A stretch of DNA of 64,000 nt. Source: a bacterium (GTDB lineage Bacteria > Campylobacterota > Campylobacteria > Campylobacterales > Sulfurimonadaceae). Made by a program: the position numbers and the translations under genes. The notes below the pieces were generated by a model. That model was not told the origin of the DNA, searched no databases, and was given only the letters and a program-made list of their open reading frames with translations. Shown here piece after piece: positions 44,537-53,103 of this stretch (within the stretch, counting starts at the first letter, position 1; each line of letters begins with the position of its first letter). Where the stretch lies: contig JAHJJX010000009.1 in assembly GCA_018822665.1 (NCBI GenBank), positions 24,392 through 88,391 of the forward strand, in the 5' to 3' direction.

Positions 44537-45597
44537 TGTTTTCTTTAATCGTAGGTCTTGTAGTAGCAGTACTGCTAATTGTTTTAAACATTGTACTTTC
44601 TAAAATTTCTATTGTTTCAAAAGAGATGAGAATCTTGTCGATTGTGGTTATTATGGTTGGTTATATTTATTGGGGATTTGAGCCGTTCGCTCACCATGAA
44701 ATGCATCCTCATGTAGCAGATGCTTCTTATACTTTTGACGGTAAAGGCGATGTTGAAGCTTTAGAAGAAGCTGGTAAAGACGCAGCAGAAACTAAAGAAT
44801 TTTGGGCAAAAGTAGTTGCCGCTTCTCAACTGAACGGAAATGCAGATACAGGTAAAGAGTTAGTTGCTGCAAACTGTACAGGATGTCACTCTATGACGAG
44901 CGAAGACTTCCCTGTTCTTATGAGTGATGCAGATGCTGCTGCTTCTTATGGTGTAACACCACCAGATATTTCAACAGCGGGTAAAATATATGACAAGAAC
45001 TATCTTGTAGCACTTATTATGAACCCTGTAAAAGCTATGCATATTGAACATAAATATCCAGTTGGAGGAGAGAAAGTATTTCCTATGCCTTCATCTGATT
45101 GGATGGCACCTCAAGAGATAGCTGATATGGTAGCTTATTTAGCATCTGCAGCATCAAAAGTTTCTGCTCCTGTTGCAGTTGAAGGTGCAAGTGCATTTGA
45201 AGTATCAAAAGCTGCAAATAAAGAAGTATTTGAAGCGGCTTGTGTTCGTTGTCATGCAATGTCTTATGCAGGCATAGAAGCTGGCACGCCAGTAGATTTG
45301 ATGAGTGCATATATTGGTGCAGTACCACCTGATTTATCTCAATACACAAGAAGTAGAGGTAATGAGTATTTACACAATTTCATTAATGACCCACAAAGAA
45401 AATTACATGGAACAGGTATGCCTCGTGTTGGTTTAACTGAAGAAGCTCAAAAGCAAGTAGTTGAGTACATGGAGCAAATCGGAGATAGCAAAAAAACTGA
45501 AAGAGAAGAACTTGGTCCAAAAGTTCTAATTTATTTGGTAATCTTGGCTATATTCGGACTCTTATGGAAAAAACAAATATGGAGAGATTTGCATTAA
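44536..45597 (+). CDS. petC: Di-haem cytochrome c1-type subunit
   Basis: A 353-residue membrane-anchored cytochrome with N-terminal hydrophobic segments, two haem motifs, CTGCHS (about 114-119) and CVRCHA (about 236-241), and a C-terminal membrane helix (VLIYLVILAIFGLLW). Di-haem c subunits replace mono-haem c1 in Campylobacterota bc1 complexes. Its ATG overlaps the petB stop by one base. Confidence 0.94.
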   Translation: MFSLIVGLVVAVLLIVLNIVLSKISIVSKEMRILSIVVIMVGYIYWGFEPFAHHEMHPHVADASYTFDGKGDVEALEEAGKDAAETKEFWAKVVAASQLNGNADTGKELVAANCTGCHSMTSEDFPVLMSDADAAASYGVTPPDISTAGKIYDKNYLVALIMNPVKAMHIEHKYPVGGEKVFPMPSSDWMAPQEIADMVAYLASAASKVSAPVAVEGASAFEVSKAANKEVFEAACVRCHAMSYAGIEAGTPVDLMSAYIGAVPPDLSQYTRSRGNEYLHNFINDPQRKLHGTGMPRVGLTEEAQKQVVEYMEQIGDSKKTEREELGPKVLIYLVILAIFGLLWKKQIWRDLH

Positions 45598-45607
45598 ATC
45601 TCTCTTC

Positions 45608-45639
45608 GTTCAAAATGATGTAAACACATCATTTTGAAC
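45608..45639 (+). terminator. Strong inverted repeat after petC
   Basis: GTTCAAAATGATG (45608-45620) and CATCATTTTGAAC (45627-45639) pair perfectly over 13 bp around a 6-nt loop, ten bases after the petC stop. No U-run follows, but the stem is the strongest in this 370-bp gap and probably ends petABC transcription. The rest of 45640-45879 is AT-rich and otherwise shows one TCCACATGCC word. Confidence 0.65.
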
Positions 45640-45678
45640 TAATTTTAAACTTATTATCATCAAGATGAATATTTCTAC

Positions 45679-45688
45679 TCCACATGCC
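45679..45688 (+). repeat. TCCACATGCC word in the petC-porin gap
   Basis: TCCACATGCCAAA with the core at 45680-45688, in non-coding DNA about 80 bp after petC. Confidence 0.8.
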
Positions 45689-45879
45689 AAACATAATCAA
45701 AACTTAAATAATTAAAATAAAATACTTTTTTTAACAAATGCCAGATGTATATAAGAAAAATATATACTTTAACTCCCATATATTGCAAAATAGTTAATAA
45801 AATGTAAATATAGACACTACTTTAAACTTAGATTAAAAATTGGCAATATATAATATTCCGTAATCTTAGTTTATCACAT

Positions 45880-45935
45880 TCTTAGAAGTGATAGTAAAGT
45901 AACAGGTGTTGTTATTTTTCTATCACTTCATAAGA
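45880..45935 (+). promoter_or_regulatory. Long stem-loop in the porin leader
   Basis: TCTTAGAAGTGATAG (45880-45894) pairs with CTATCACTTCATAAGA (45920-45935) over 15 bp with one bulged A. Inside it TAACA (45900-45904) can pair with TGTTA (45910-45914). It ends 32 bases before the porin ATG and is therefore most likely in the 5' leader, where it could control stability or translation. Alternatively the repeat is a regulator-binding site. Confidence 0.45.
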
Positions 45936-45967
45936 TGTGGTACATTAAAACAAAACAGGAGAAATGA

Positions 45968-47227
45968 ATGAAAAAAATTATCGTATCTGTTGCTGTTGCA
46001 GCAATAGCACTTTCTACAGCTGCAAGTGCATTAGAGGACATTAAAGTTAACGGTCAAGCTAAAGTTTGGTATGAGACTGATAACAAAGGTAACGGTACTC
46101 GTGAATTATTTGATACTAAGGCAGCTAGTGGGGAGGTTGTATTTAAACTTGGTATGACTGGTAAACAAGGTGATGTTGGATTTGGTGCTACTGTATATCA
46201 AGGTTCAACAATGGGTCTTGAAGGAAACTTAGTGAATGCTGTTCGTACAGATGCAAATGAATTATCTAATACAAGTGGAAATGCTGATATGTTCGTTGGC
46301 GAAGCTTACATTACTGCACCTGTTGCTCCAGACACAGTTCTTAAGCTTGGTAAACAAGAATTAGATACACCACTAGCATTTACTGAAAAATGGAATGCAA
46401 TGCCAAATACATTTAATGCTGCTGTTGCAATCAATAGTTCAGTTGAAAATGTAACATTAATCGGTGCATACGTAGGTCAAGGTAATGCTGCAGCTACATC
46501 AACTGGTACAGCTGGATGGAAAGCTACTGATAACTTCGGTCAATACCATGGTGGTGCTTTTGCTTTAGCTGCTTTATATTCTGCTGATGGCTTAGGTGTA
46601 AATTTTTGGGCTTACCATATTAATAACGTACTTGGCGCTGGCGCTCTAGCTGGTGGCGGTGTTTCTGCAGAAGCTGCATGGTTAGATGCTGGTATGAAAA
46701 TAGCTGACGTTAATGTTAAAGGTTATGCAGCACACGTTACTCATGATGGTACTGGCGCAACTGGTACTTCTGCATTTGCAGCATCAGCAGACACGAAAGT
46801 ATCTGATATAGCTCTTTTTGCCGCAGTTTCTGGTGTATCTTCAGGTGATATCCCGGTAGCAAATACTGCAACTGGTTTCAAGAAAACTAAACTTCCAACT
46901 GCCGGTGTTTATACAGACGGTCTTTATGTGGCTCAACCGGGTGCACAATCTGTTAAAGTAAAAGCTTCAGGCAAACTAGGTGAAACTGGTATCACATTGC
47001 AAGCTGTTTACAATGATAACAGAGGTGACAAAGGTCAAGTTATGGGTATTACTAATGGGTTCAAAGCTGAAGCAATGAAAACAACTGAAATCGATTTAAT
47101 CGTTTCTCAAAAAGTTGGAGCATTTGACTTAAAAGGTATCTTAATGAACCGTAGTTTTGACGATACTGCAGCAGAAAATGCAGCAGGCGGACAATATTTC
47201 CGTGTTATCGCTTCTGTAAACTTCTAA
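45968..47227 (+). CDS. Major outer-membrane porin, Campylobacterota type
   Basis: A 419-residue beta-barrel porin with a cleavable signal peptide (KKIIVSVAVAAIALSTAASA) and the start LEDIKVNGQAKVWYETDNK common to Campylobacterota porins. Amphipathic strands run throughout, and the C-terminus ends in YFRVIASVNF with the terminal aromatic residue used for barrel assembly. Codon use and a strong GGAG site suggest high expression. It is flanked by a leader hairpin and a strong terminator, so it is monocistronic. Confidence 0.85.
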   Translation: MKKIIVSVAVAAIALSTAASALEDIKVNGQAKVWYETDNKGNGTRELFDTKAASGEVVFKLGMTGKQGDVGFGATVYQGSTMGLEGNLVNAVRTDANELSNTSGNADMFVGEAYITAPVAPDTVLKLGKQELDTPLAFTEKWNAMPNTFNAAVAINSSVENVTLIGAYVGQGNAAATSTGTAGWKATDNFGQYHGGAFALAALYSADGLGVNFWAYHINNVLGAGALAGGGVSAEAAWLDAGMKIADVNVKGYAAHVTHDGTGATGTSAFAASADTKVSDIALFAAVSGVSSGDIPVANTATGFKKTKLPTAGVYTDGLYVAQPGAQSVKVKASGKLGETGITLQAVYNDNRGDKGQVMGITNGFKAEAMKTTEIDLIVSQKVGAFDLKGILMNRSFDDTAAENAAGGQYFRVIASVNF

Positions 47228-47244
47228 AAATTTCATTTTTAAAC

Positions 47245-47272
47245 TTCATTCCCAAGTTATCTTGGGAATGAA
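47245..47272 (+). terminator. Rho-independent terminator of the porin gene
   Basis: TTCATTCCCAAG and CTTGGGAATGAA form a perfect 12-bp stem with a TTAT loop, 18 bases after the porin stop. A pyrimidine/T-rich tract follows. This is the clearest terminator in the window. Confidence 0.85.
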
Positions 47273-47327
47273 TCTCTTCTCTTCCTTCTTTTTTGCTTAT
47301 TGTATTTAAACTTTTAATCTTTTTTAG

Positions 47328-47333
47328 TATAAT
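47328..47333 (+). promoter_or_regulatory. Probable -10 box of the DUF2846/SHOCT lipoprotein gene
   Basis: TATAAT after TTTTTTAG, 31 bp before the ATG. Confidence 0.5.
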
Positions 47334-47363
47334 CTTGTATTAAAATAAAAGGAAATTAAAATC

Positions 47364-47981
47364 ATGAAAAAAATCTTTATCACTCTAGGCTTGATATTCT
47401 TCGGCATTCTCTTTACTGCATGTGCGAAAATACCATTTAAGGAACAAGCCCCACTTGAAAATGCAGCTTTGGTTTATATTTATGTTATGCCTGATGAGGG
47501 TATTAACGATACAAATAGAAAACCTTCTTATAAAGTAAGTATAAACAACAAACAAACGAAGGGTGTTATCTTGATGTATGAATATATGGTCTTTAATCTT
47601 AAGCCATCACAAATAGATATCTCCGCAACTCGAGCCGATATAGAAACAAAAACTATTCGTATGGATTTAAAAGCCGGTGAGACATATTACCTAAGAGTTC
47701 AAAGTTTTTCTGATGATTTTGCGAAGTTTGAATTAGCAGAAGTTGCAAGCAGTGTTGGTAAAAAAGAGATACGCAGTACTGATTTAGCAGGTTCTGTCGA
47801 TAAACAAAAAGAAGAGGTTATAGAAGAGATTCTAGAGCCTCTCAGCGTAAAGAGTGAAGAGTCGGTTCTTTCTTCAACATCTAAAACAGATGAGATTCAA
47901 AAGGCTTACAAGCTCAAAGAGCAGGGTATCATAAGCGAAGAAGAGTTTAATGCGCTTAAAGCTGAAATATTAGCCAAATAG
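47364..47981 (+). CDS. Lipoprotein with DUF2846-like and SHOCT domains
   Basis: A 205-residue protein with a lipoprotein signal (lipobox LFTAC, cysteine near 20). Its DUF2846-like beta domain spans about 35-130 (AALVYIYVMPDEG, YKVSINNKQTKGV, LKAGETYYLRVQ). A variable charged linker follows, and the last 25 residues fit the SHOCT helix pair (YKLKEQGIISEEEFNALKAE). Envelope location is likely; function unknown. Confidence 0.7.
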   Translation: MKKIFITLGLIFFGILFTACAKIPFKEQAPLENAALVYIYVMPDEGINDTNRKPSYKVSINNKQTKGVILMYEYMVFNLKPSQIDISATRADIETKTIRMDLKAGETYYLRVQSFSDDFAKFELAEVASSVGKKEIRSTDLAGSVDKQKEEVIEEILEPLSVKSEESVLSSTSKTDEIQKAYKLKEQGIISEEEFNALKAEILAK

Positions 47982-47990
47982 TTGCATGTT

Positions 47991-48023
47991 TGCTGATGTG
48001 AGACTCTGAATCTCCCATCAGCA
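47991..48023 (+). terminator. Stem-loop after the lipoprotein gene
   Basis: TGCTGATG (47991-47998) pairs with CATCAGCA (48016-48023), with an inner AGA/TCT pairing, ten bases past the stop. It is a plausible terminator although no T-run follows. Confidence 0.45.
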
Positions 48024-48103
48024 TGGAAGTGGCTGAAAATCTAAAATATCCATGAACTTATACATTGTATGACCTACATCAACTTCTCTTTACATTCAAA
48101 AGA

Positions 48104-48109
48104 TATAAT
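48104..48109 (+). promoter_or_regulatory. Probable -10 box of moaA-queE-queD
   Basis: TATAAT 30 bp before the moaA ATG. Confidence 0.5.
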
Positions 48110-48138
48110 ACATCCATAAAATAATCATAGGAAATTAA

Positions 48139-49104
48139 ATGCTCATTGATAGCTATGACAGAGTAGTGGATTATCTGAGAGTCTCCGTCACGGAGAGATG
48201 TAATTTCAGGTGTCAGTACTGCATGCCGGAAAAACCGTTTTCGTGGGTTCCAAAAGAAAATCTACTCTCTTTTGAAGAGCTGTTTGAATTCATGAAAATA
48301 GCAATAGACGAAGGTGTAAGAAAAATCCGCATAACAGGCGGAGAACCGCTTCTTCGTGAAGATTTAGATAAATTTATTAAAATGATATACGATTACGAGC
48401 CCAGTATAGATTTGGCAATGACTACAAATGCTTTTCTTCTCAAGGGAACAGCGCAAAGACTTAAAGATGCCGGACTCAAAAGAATCAATGTATCTATAGA
48501 TACGTTAAAGCCCGAAGTTGCTAAAGCCATAGCGGGAAAAGATGTTTTAAAAAATGTTTTAGAGGGTGTGGAAGAAGCTTTAAAAGTAGGTTTAAAAGTA
48601 AAGGCAAACATGGTCCCTATGAAGGGGATGAATGCGGATGAGATTACAGACGTATTGGAATATTGTAAAAATCGAAATATTAGTATAAGATTCATAGAAT
48701 ACATGGAAAATTCTTATGCTTCAAAAGATATCTCCGGCATGAAATCTACCGAGCTTTTAGAGATACTTCGCAAAAATTATGAGTTTAAAGATGATGGTTT
48801 TGACGGAACATCTCCCTCGCATTATTTTACAATGACAGATGGGTACAGGTTCGGGGTGATAGAGCCTTATGCAGATGATTTTTGCAAAAAATGTAATCGT
48901 ATAAGATTAACGGCAGAGGGACAGCTTATTCCTTGTTTGTATTTTGATGAAGCGATGAGTATCGCTGAAGCTATCAAAAGAGGTGATATAAAAGGTGCAG
49001 CTTTGGTTTTAAAAGAAGTTGTTCGCACAAAACCGGAAAAAAATCGCTGGGGCGGTGAAGATTCAGAAGTATCGAAGCGTGCATTTTATGAAACCGGTGG
49101 GTGA
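48139..49104 (+). CDS. moaA: GTP 3',8-cyclase MoaA
   Basis: Radical SAM enzyme for the first step of molybdopterin synthesis. The 321-residue protein has the N-terminal cluster [11 protein letters not shown] at about 21-31, [12 protein letters not shown] near 70-81, and the C-terminal second [4Fe-4S] cluster with [18 protein letters not shown] near 250-267. The Gly-Gly tail is present (ETGG at the end). It is followed by queE and queD in the same direction; moeA lies convergent on the other side. Confidence 0.95.
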   Translation: MLIDSYDRVVDYLRVSVTERCNFRCQYCMPEKPFSWVPKENLLSFEELFEFMKIAIDEGVRKIRITGGEPLLREDLDKFIKMIYDYEPSIDLAMTTNAFLLKGTAQRLKDAGLKRINVSIDTLKPEVAKAIAGKDVLKNVLEGVEEALKVGLKVKANMVPMKGMNADEITDVLEYCKNRNISIRFIEYMENSYASKDISGMKSTELLEILRKNYEFKDDGFDGTSPSHYFTMTDGYRFGVIEPYADDFCKKCNRIRLTAEGQLIPCLYFDEAMSIAEAIKRGDIKGAALVLKEVVRTKPEKNRWGGEDSEVSKRAFYETGG

Positions 49105-49107
49105 TAT

Positions 49108-49866
49108 TTGTTATATTTAGTTGAACATTTTTATAGTATTCAAGGCGAAGGCAGATACACGGGTGCTCCATCGCTCTTTTTTCGTTTTGGCGGATGCAAC
49201 ATGAAGTGCGAAGGTTTCGCATGCGTTGAAAAAGCAGCGGATGGAACTGAAGTTTTAGGCTGCGATACGGTGTATGCGGTCAATAAAGAACATTTTTCAC
49301 ACAACTGGATACCGATAAAAAGTGCCAAAGAGCTGTTAAGTATTTTAGATTTGTATGAATTGCCTCGGCATGTGGATATCGTTTTAACAGGGGGAGAACC
49401 GCTTATCTATGCGAATGATGAAGTGTTTATAGAGTTTTTATCGGCTTTGCATCAACATGGGCATAAGATAACGTTTGAAACAAACGGTTCTTTGGCAGTA
49501 GATTTTGAAAAATATCCTATTTATCAAGAGTGTATTTTTGCACTTTCTGTGAAGCTCTCCAATTCTAATGAACCTCTGCACAAAAGAGTAAGAGGAGAGA
49601 TAATTTATTCTATTGCTTCAAAGGCGAAAGAGGCTTTTTTCAAGTTTAGTATTGATGCCGATTCTATCGATTTGGGGCTTGAAGATGAGATTGAGAGTAT
49701 TCTTTTGCATTCACCCAGAACGAAGGTCTACTGCATGCCTCTTGGCGGTTCAAAGGCAGAAGTGGAAGCAAATACAGAACCTCTTATAGAGTTTTGCAAG
49801 TCTAAAGGGTATAATTTCAGCGACAGACTACATATTAGAATATGGGATCAGAATAAGGGAGTTTAG
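49108..49866 (+). CDS. queE: 7-carboxy-7-deazaguanine synthase (QueE)
   Basis: Radical SAM enzyme that makes the deazaguanine ring for queuosine. The 252-residue protein has LVEHFYSIQGEGRYTGAPSL and FRFGGCNMKC, then GCDT and the family's VLTGGEPLIY near 92. The cysteines at about 30, 34 and 52 (with an extra one near 39) give an unusually long gap before the third ligand. TTG start at 49108, four bases after moaA. One TCCACATGCC word in reverse orientation encodes HVD at 49367. Confidence 0.85.
   Translation: MLYLVEHFYSIQGEGRYTGAPSLFFRFGGCNMKCEGFACVEKAADGTEVLGCDTVYAVNKEHFSHNWIPIKSAKELLSILDLYELPRHVDIVLTGGEPLIYANDEVFIEFLSALHQHGHKITFETNGSLAVDFEKYPIYQECIFALSVKLSNSNEPLHKRVRGEIIYSIASKAKEAFFKFSIDADSIDLGLEDEIESILLHSPRTKVYCMPLGGSKAEVEANTEPLIEFCKSKGYNFSDRLHIRIWDQNKGV
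49366..49376 (-). repeat. TCCACATGCC word in queE
   Basis: GGCATGTGGA with its core at 49367-49375, within the PRHVDIVLTGGEP segment. Confidence 0.8.
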
Positions 49867-50448
49867 ATGATAATACGAAAACTTTTCAAATTTGAAAATG
49901 CTCATATCGTTCGAGGATGTTCGAGTGTAAAGTGTAGAAGTTCCCTGCACGGACATTCCTATAAGGTCGAACTTTTATTTGAATCTAATTTTTTAGATAA
50001 TGGTCAAATGATATATGATTTTGGACTTATGAAACAAAACATGAAAGCCTTGGTTGAAAGTTTTGATCATTCTGTTGCCATTTGGAATAATGACAGCACA
50101 GAATATATAGAAGACATGAAAAAACATTCCCACAGATGGGTGGAGCTTCCTGTTTCCCCCTCTGCTGAGCAATTTTCACGTGTTATTTTTATTATGATAG
50201 ATACGCTTTTAAAGCTTACAAACAGCGTAAACGGGGAAAAAGAGGTCACACTTAACAGCGTGATAGTGCATGAAACAGATACAGGATATGCACAGGCCTT
50301 TGGATATGACGCGTATTCAAAAAATATGGGTGAGATAAAATTAGAAAATATAATTTTCTCAAACGAAATTATGCAAGACTGGCAAGATGATAAGCTTTGG
50401 GAAAAGATTAAAAAAAAGGAACGGTTCGTAAATCCAAAAGAAGTTTAG
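49867..50448 (+). CDS. queD: 6-carboxytetrahydropterin synthase (QueD)
   Basis: Zn enzyme upstream of QueE in queuosine synthesis. The 193-residue protein has FENAHIVRG, the metal-binding SSLHGHSYKVEL, DFGLMKQNMKALVESFDHSV, and VHETDTGYAQAF with the catalytic acid region. It is longer than E. coli QueD by an insert and C-terminal tail. It starts directly after queE; its end overlaps the convergent moeA by four bases. Confidence 0.88.
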   Translation: MIIRKLFKFENAHIVRGCSSVKCRSSLHGHSYKVELLFESNFLDNGQMIYDFGLMKQNMKALVESFDHSVAIWNNDSTEYIEDMKKHSHRWVELPVSPSAEQFSRVIFIMIDTLLKLTNSVNGEKEVTLNSVIVHETDTGYAQAFGYDAYSKNMGEIKLENIIFSNEIMQDWQDDKLWEKIKKKERFVNPKEV

Positions 50449-51665
50449 GAATTGCTTACTAAACTCACTTGCTCTTTTGAATTAAAACTAAATCTTGTAG
50501 GAAGAACCTTTACATTGCTTCCACATGCCAAAAATCCACATGCCTCATCTATCATAATGTATCCGTTTGAAACGGAGAGCGGTGATACCATTCCGGGTGC
50601 AAACTTTTCACAAGGCGTAAAAAACTCTCCATCAAAAAAACCTGGGACAAGGGTTCTTCTACCGGCTTTTAATCTATAATCATGCTTCATTTTTGCGTGA
50701 ATTGCATTCAGATATTTTGCAGAATCTCCGCTGAGTGCCAAGATAATACTTTGTGCGAAAAGCTCAAAATTGAGGGCAGCTGCCAGTGGATTTCCGGGAA
50801 GGTTGAGTACGTAAGTATTTCCAATACGGCCAAATGTTGTCGGTTTGCCCGGTTTAATTTCTATTTTATCAAAAATATTTTCATACGCAAAAGCTTCAAA
50901 TGCTTCTTTTGTGAAATCGGCATCGCCTACGCTGATTCCTCCGGAGGTAATGATAAGATTGCTATCAAGCGCACTTTGTATATAAAGATTTATCTCTTGG
51001 AGAGTGTCTAAAGAGGTTCCTATAAAATCAACCTCACAGCCAAGTTCGCAAGCGCGTGAAAAAAATGTGGGTGTGTTTGTATTGTAAAGTTGATAGGCTT
51101 CAACATTTTCAAAGTGCATTTTAAGCTCATTTCCGGAAGCAAAAAGTGCGATGCGAGGTTTTTTGTACACCTTGACGTGGCTTATTCCCTGAGAAGCTAA
51201 AAGCGTGATGTGATGGGCATGAAGTCTCTCTCCGACGCTTAAAAGTTTTGAGCCGCTTTGTATATCTTCTCCGCACATACGGATGTGTTTGGATAAAACT
51301 AAATTATCCGGAAGCAAAACACCGTCTTCACACTCTTTTGTATCTTCCGCAGGAACGATACACTGACAGCCTTGGGGTATTCTTGCACCCGTCATAATTT
51401 TTATTGCAAATCCACATGCCAACTCTTCATTGGAGTTGTCACCCGCAAAAATGGTGTGCTTAACTTGGACACATTTTCCCGAGTCGGATATTTTAACCGC
51501 ATATCCGTCCATTGCAGAGTTGTCATAAGGGGGTAAATTGTGGGCAGCTTCTATTTCTTGTGCTAGCACATGACCTAAAACTTGTTCGATGGGGAGTATT
51601 TTTATAGATTTATTGACGACATGTTTGTATATTAAATGTAATGCTTCTTCAACTTGCACAGCCAT
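50445..51665 (-). CDS. moeA: Molybdopterin molybdenumtransferase MoeA
   Basis: Inserts molybdate into adenylated molybdopterin. The 406-residue product from ATG 51665 starts MAVQVEEALHLIYKHV and has PPYDNSAMDGYAV near 46-58, the MoCF domain with TSGGISVGDADF, and PGKPTTFGRIGN, LPGNPLAAALNFEL. I prefer this start over the longer frame from 51740, whose N-terminus does not fit the family. Three TCCACATGCC words lie in it; two are 15 bp apart near the C-terminus and encode ACG twice. Confidence 0.92.
   Translation of the reverse strand: MAVQVEEALHLIYKHVVNKSIKILPIEQVLGHVLAQEIEAAHNLPPYDNSAMDGYAVKISDSGKCVQVKHTIFAGDNSNEELACGFAIKIMTGARIPQGCQCIVPAEDTKECEDGVLLPDNLVLSKHIRMCGEDIQSGSKLLSVGERLHAHHITLLASQGISHVKVYKKPRIALFASGNELKMHFENVEAYQLYNTNTPTFFSRACELGCEVDFIGTSLDTLQEINLYIQSALDSNLIITSGGISVGDADFTKEAFEAFAYENIFDKIEIKPGKPTTFGRIGNTYVLNLPGNPLAAALNFELFAQSIILALSGDSAKYLNAIHAKMKHDYRLKAGRRTLVPGFFDGEFFTPCEKFAPGMVSPLSVSNGYIMIDEACGFLACGSNVKVLPTRFSFNSKEQVSLVSNS
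50520..51420. repeat. Three copies of the TCCACATGCC word in moeA
   Basis: Cores at 50521-50529, 50536-50544 and 51412-51420, all reading TCCACATGCC on the plus strand, which is the non-coding strand of moeA. The first two are spaced 15 bp start to start. Confidence 0.85.
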
Positions 51666-51704
51666 TTTTATCTCCGATACAAAAAAATATAGTAGAATTT
51701 CGTT

Positions 51705-52112
51705 ATGAATGAAATGTATGAGATGAGTATTGTAACACATAACTTTGGAGTTATGGGAATATTGGGTGTGATTTTAGTTAATATCGTGATGCTTGTAATG
51801 GCGCAGGATATTCGTATTTACGCAAAAAAAATGCGTGTTTTTATGCCAATCGGGGCAAGTTTGATTGCTGTAATTTTATTTACAGGTGCAGTGATGATGG
51901 CGGCAAAACACTTAAGCTTTAGTATAGAAAATATTATTATGATAGTGTTTGGCACTTTTCTGATTTTCTTTGAACTTACAAGATATAAGAAGCTGAAGCA
52001 TTTAAATTTGGAGCAAGAAAATCCGTTAGAAACGTATAAAAAAGGTGCTTTTAAAATCTTGCAGATAGAATTTTTTATAACATTGGCTATTTCTGTTTGG
52101 ATGTTAATTTGA
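51705..52112 (+). CDS. Small integral membrane protein of unknown function
   Basis: A 135-residue protein with about four hydrophobic segments (near 13-32, 45-67, 73-90 and 116-133) and basic loops between them. I do not recognise a family. It starts divergently from moeA, with only 39 bp between starts. Its end overlaps the rsmE start, so the two are probably cotranscribed. Confidence 0.6.
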   Translation: MNEMYEMSIVTHNFGVMGILGVILVNIVMLVMAQDIRIYAKKMRVFMPIGASLIAVILFTGAVMMAAKHLSFSIENIIMIVFGTFLIFFELTRYKKLKHLNLEQENPLETYKKGAFKILQIEFFITLAISVWMLI

Positions 52113-52780
52113 TATATATTTTGCATGAGAATGCTTCAAAAAACAATTTCAATATAAAAGGTGATTTGTATAAATATCTTGTAAAAGTTCGTCGTCATAA
52201 TATTGGAGATACAATTGACTTTAGAACGAAGACGGATATAAACACACTCCACACCTACACAATAACAAATATTGGTTCAAAAGGGTTGGATGTAGAGCGC
52301 ATTGCTTCAAGCGTGAATGAAGTTCAAAATAAAAAGAGTTTGCACATTGCATGGTGTGTCATAGATGCAAAATCGATTGAGAAGGTGTTGCCTTCGCTCA
52401 ATGAAATCGGAGTAGAGAAAATATCTTTTATTTATTGTGAACGCTCGCAAAAAAACTTTAAACTTGATTTTCAAAGATTTGAGAGAATTTTGGAGAGTTC
52501 GATGCAACAGTGCGGAAGAACTTCATTTATGAAGTTGGATACATACAAAAGTGTAAAAGATTTTTTGGCAAAATTTCCTGATACGAAAGTTTTTGATTTT
52601 TGTGACAAAGTTTTGAGTCAAACGGAGGGTTTTAACACGGTTCTTATAGGGTGCGAAGGCGGTTTTTCAAAGATGGAGAGAGAATATTTGAGCGCTCAAG
52701 AAGTTTTCAGGCTAAACACTTCGATGGTGCTTCGTTCAGAAACTGCCGTCATGGCCGTAGCAAGCAAGGTGTTGTTGTAA
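52109..52780 (+). CDS. rsmE: 16S rRNA (uracil1498-N3)-methyltransferase RsmE
   Basis: SPOUT-fold methyltransferase acting on 16S rRNA. The 223-residue protein begins LIYILHENASKNNF, has CERSQKNFKLDFQRFERILE near 112-131 with the SMQQCGRTSF motif, and ends in GCEGGFSKMEREYL and NTSMVLRSETAVMAV, the knot. I use TTG at 52109, which overlaps the previous stop and has GGAT upstream; ATG at 52097 is the alternative. Confidence 0.88.
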   Translation: MIYILHENASKNNFNIKGDLYKYLVKVRRHNIGDTIDFRTKTDINTLHTYTITNIGSKGLDVERIASSVNEVQNKKSLHIAWCVIDAKSIEKVLPSLNEIGVEKISFIYCERSQKNFKLDFQRFERILESSMQQCGRTSFMKLDTYKSVKDFLAKFPDTKVFDFCDKVLSQTEGFNTVLIGCEGGFSKMEREYLSAQEVFRLNTSMVLRSETAVMAVASKVLL

Positions 52781-52793
52781 ATTCAAATTAATT

Positions 52794-52806
52794 TAGATAT
52801 ACTTTC
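52794..52806 (+). promoter_or_regulatory. Promoter element of rpmE
   Basis: TAGATATACTTTC, identical to the element before rplM at 21883, with TATACT at 52798-52803 as the likely -10 box. It lies about 80 bp before rpmE. Confidence 0.5.
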
Positions 52807-52886
52807 ACTCTTAAAAATCCGCCCCCATACGGATTTAAAAAATATATAGATATGCGTACACAAGACGCTTATCAAAAGGCAAAAAA

Positions 52887-53087
52887 ATGAAAAAAAATCT
52901 TCACCCAAAATCAGTAACGTGTTCAGTTACATGTGCATGTGGAAACGCATTTGAGACAAAAAGTCAAAAAGAAGAATTAAGAATAGATATTTGTAATGAA
53001 TGTCACCCGTTTTTCACAGGCTCTGAGAGAATGGTAGATACTGCAGGACGTATCGATAAATTCAAAAAACGTTACAACTTAAACTAA
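52887..53087 (+). CDS. rpmE: 50S ribosomal protein L31
   Basis: A 66-residue L31 of the zinc-binding type, with cysteines in [14 protein letters not shown] and [11 protein letters not shown], and the C-terminal [12 protein letters not shown] typical of L31. A near-match to the uptake-like word (TGCATGTGGA) lies in the CACGNAF codons. Confidence 0.95.
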   Translation: MKKNLHPKSVTCSVTCACGNAFETKSQKEELRIDICNECHPFFTGSERMVDTAGRIDKFKKRYNLN

Positions 53088-53103
53088 GGCGAGAACTCCT
53101 TTC

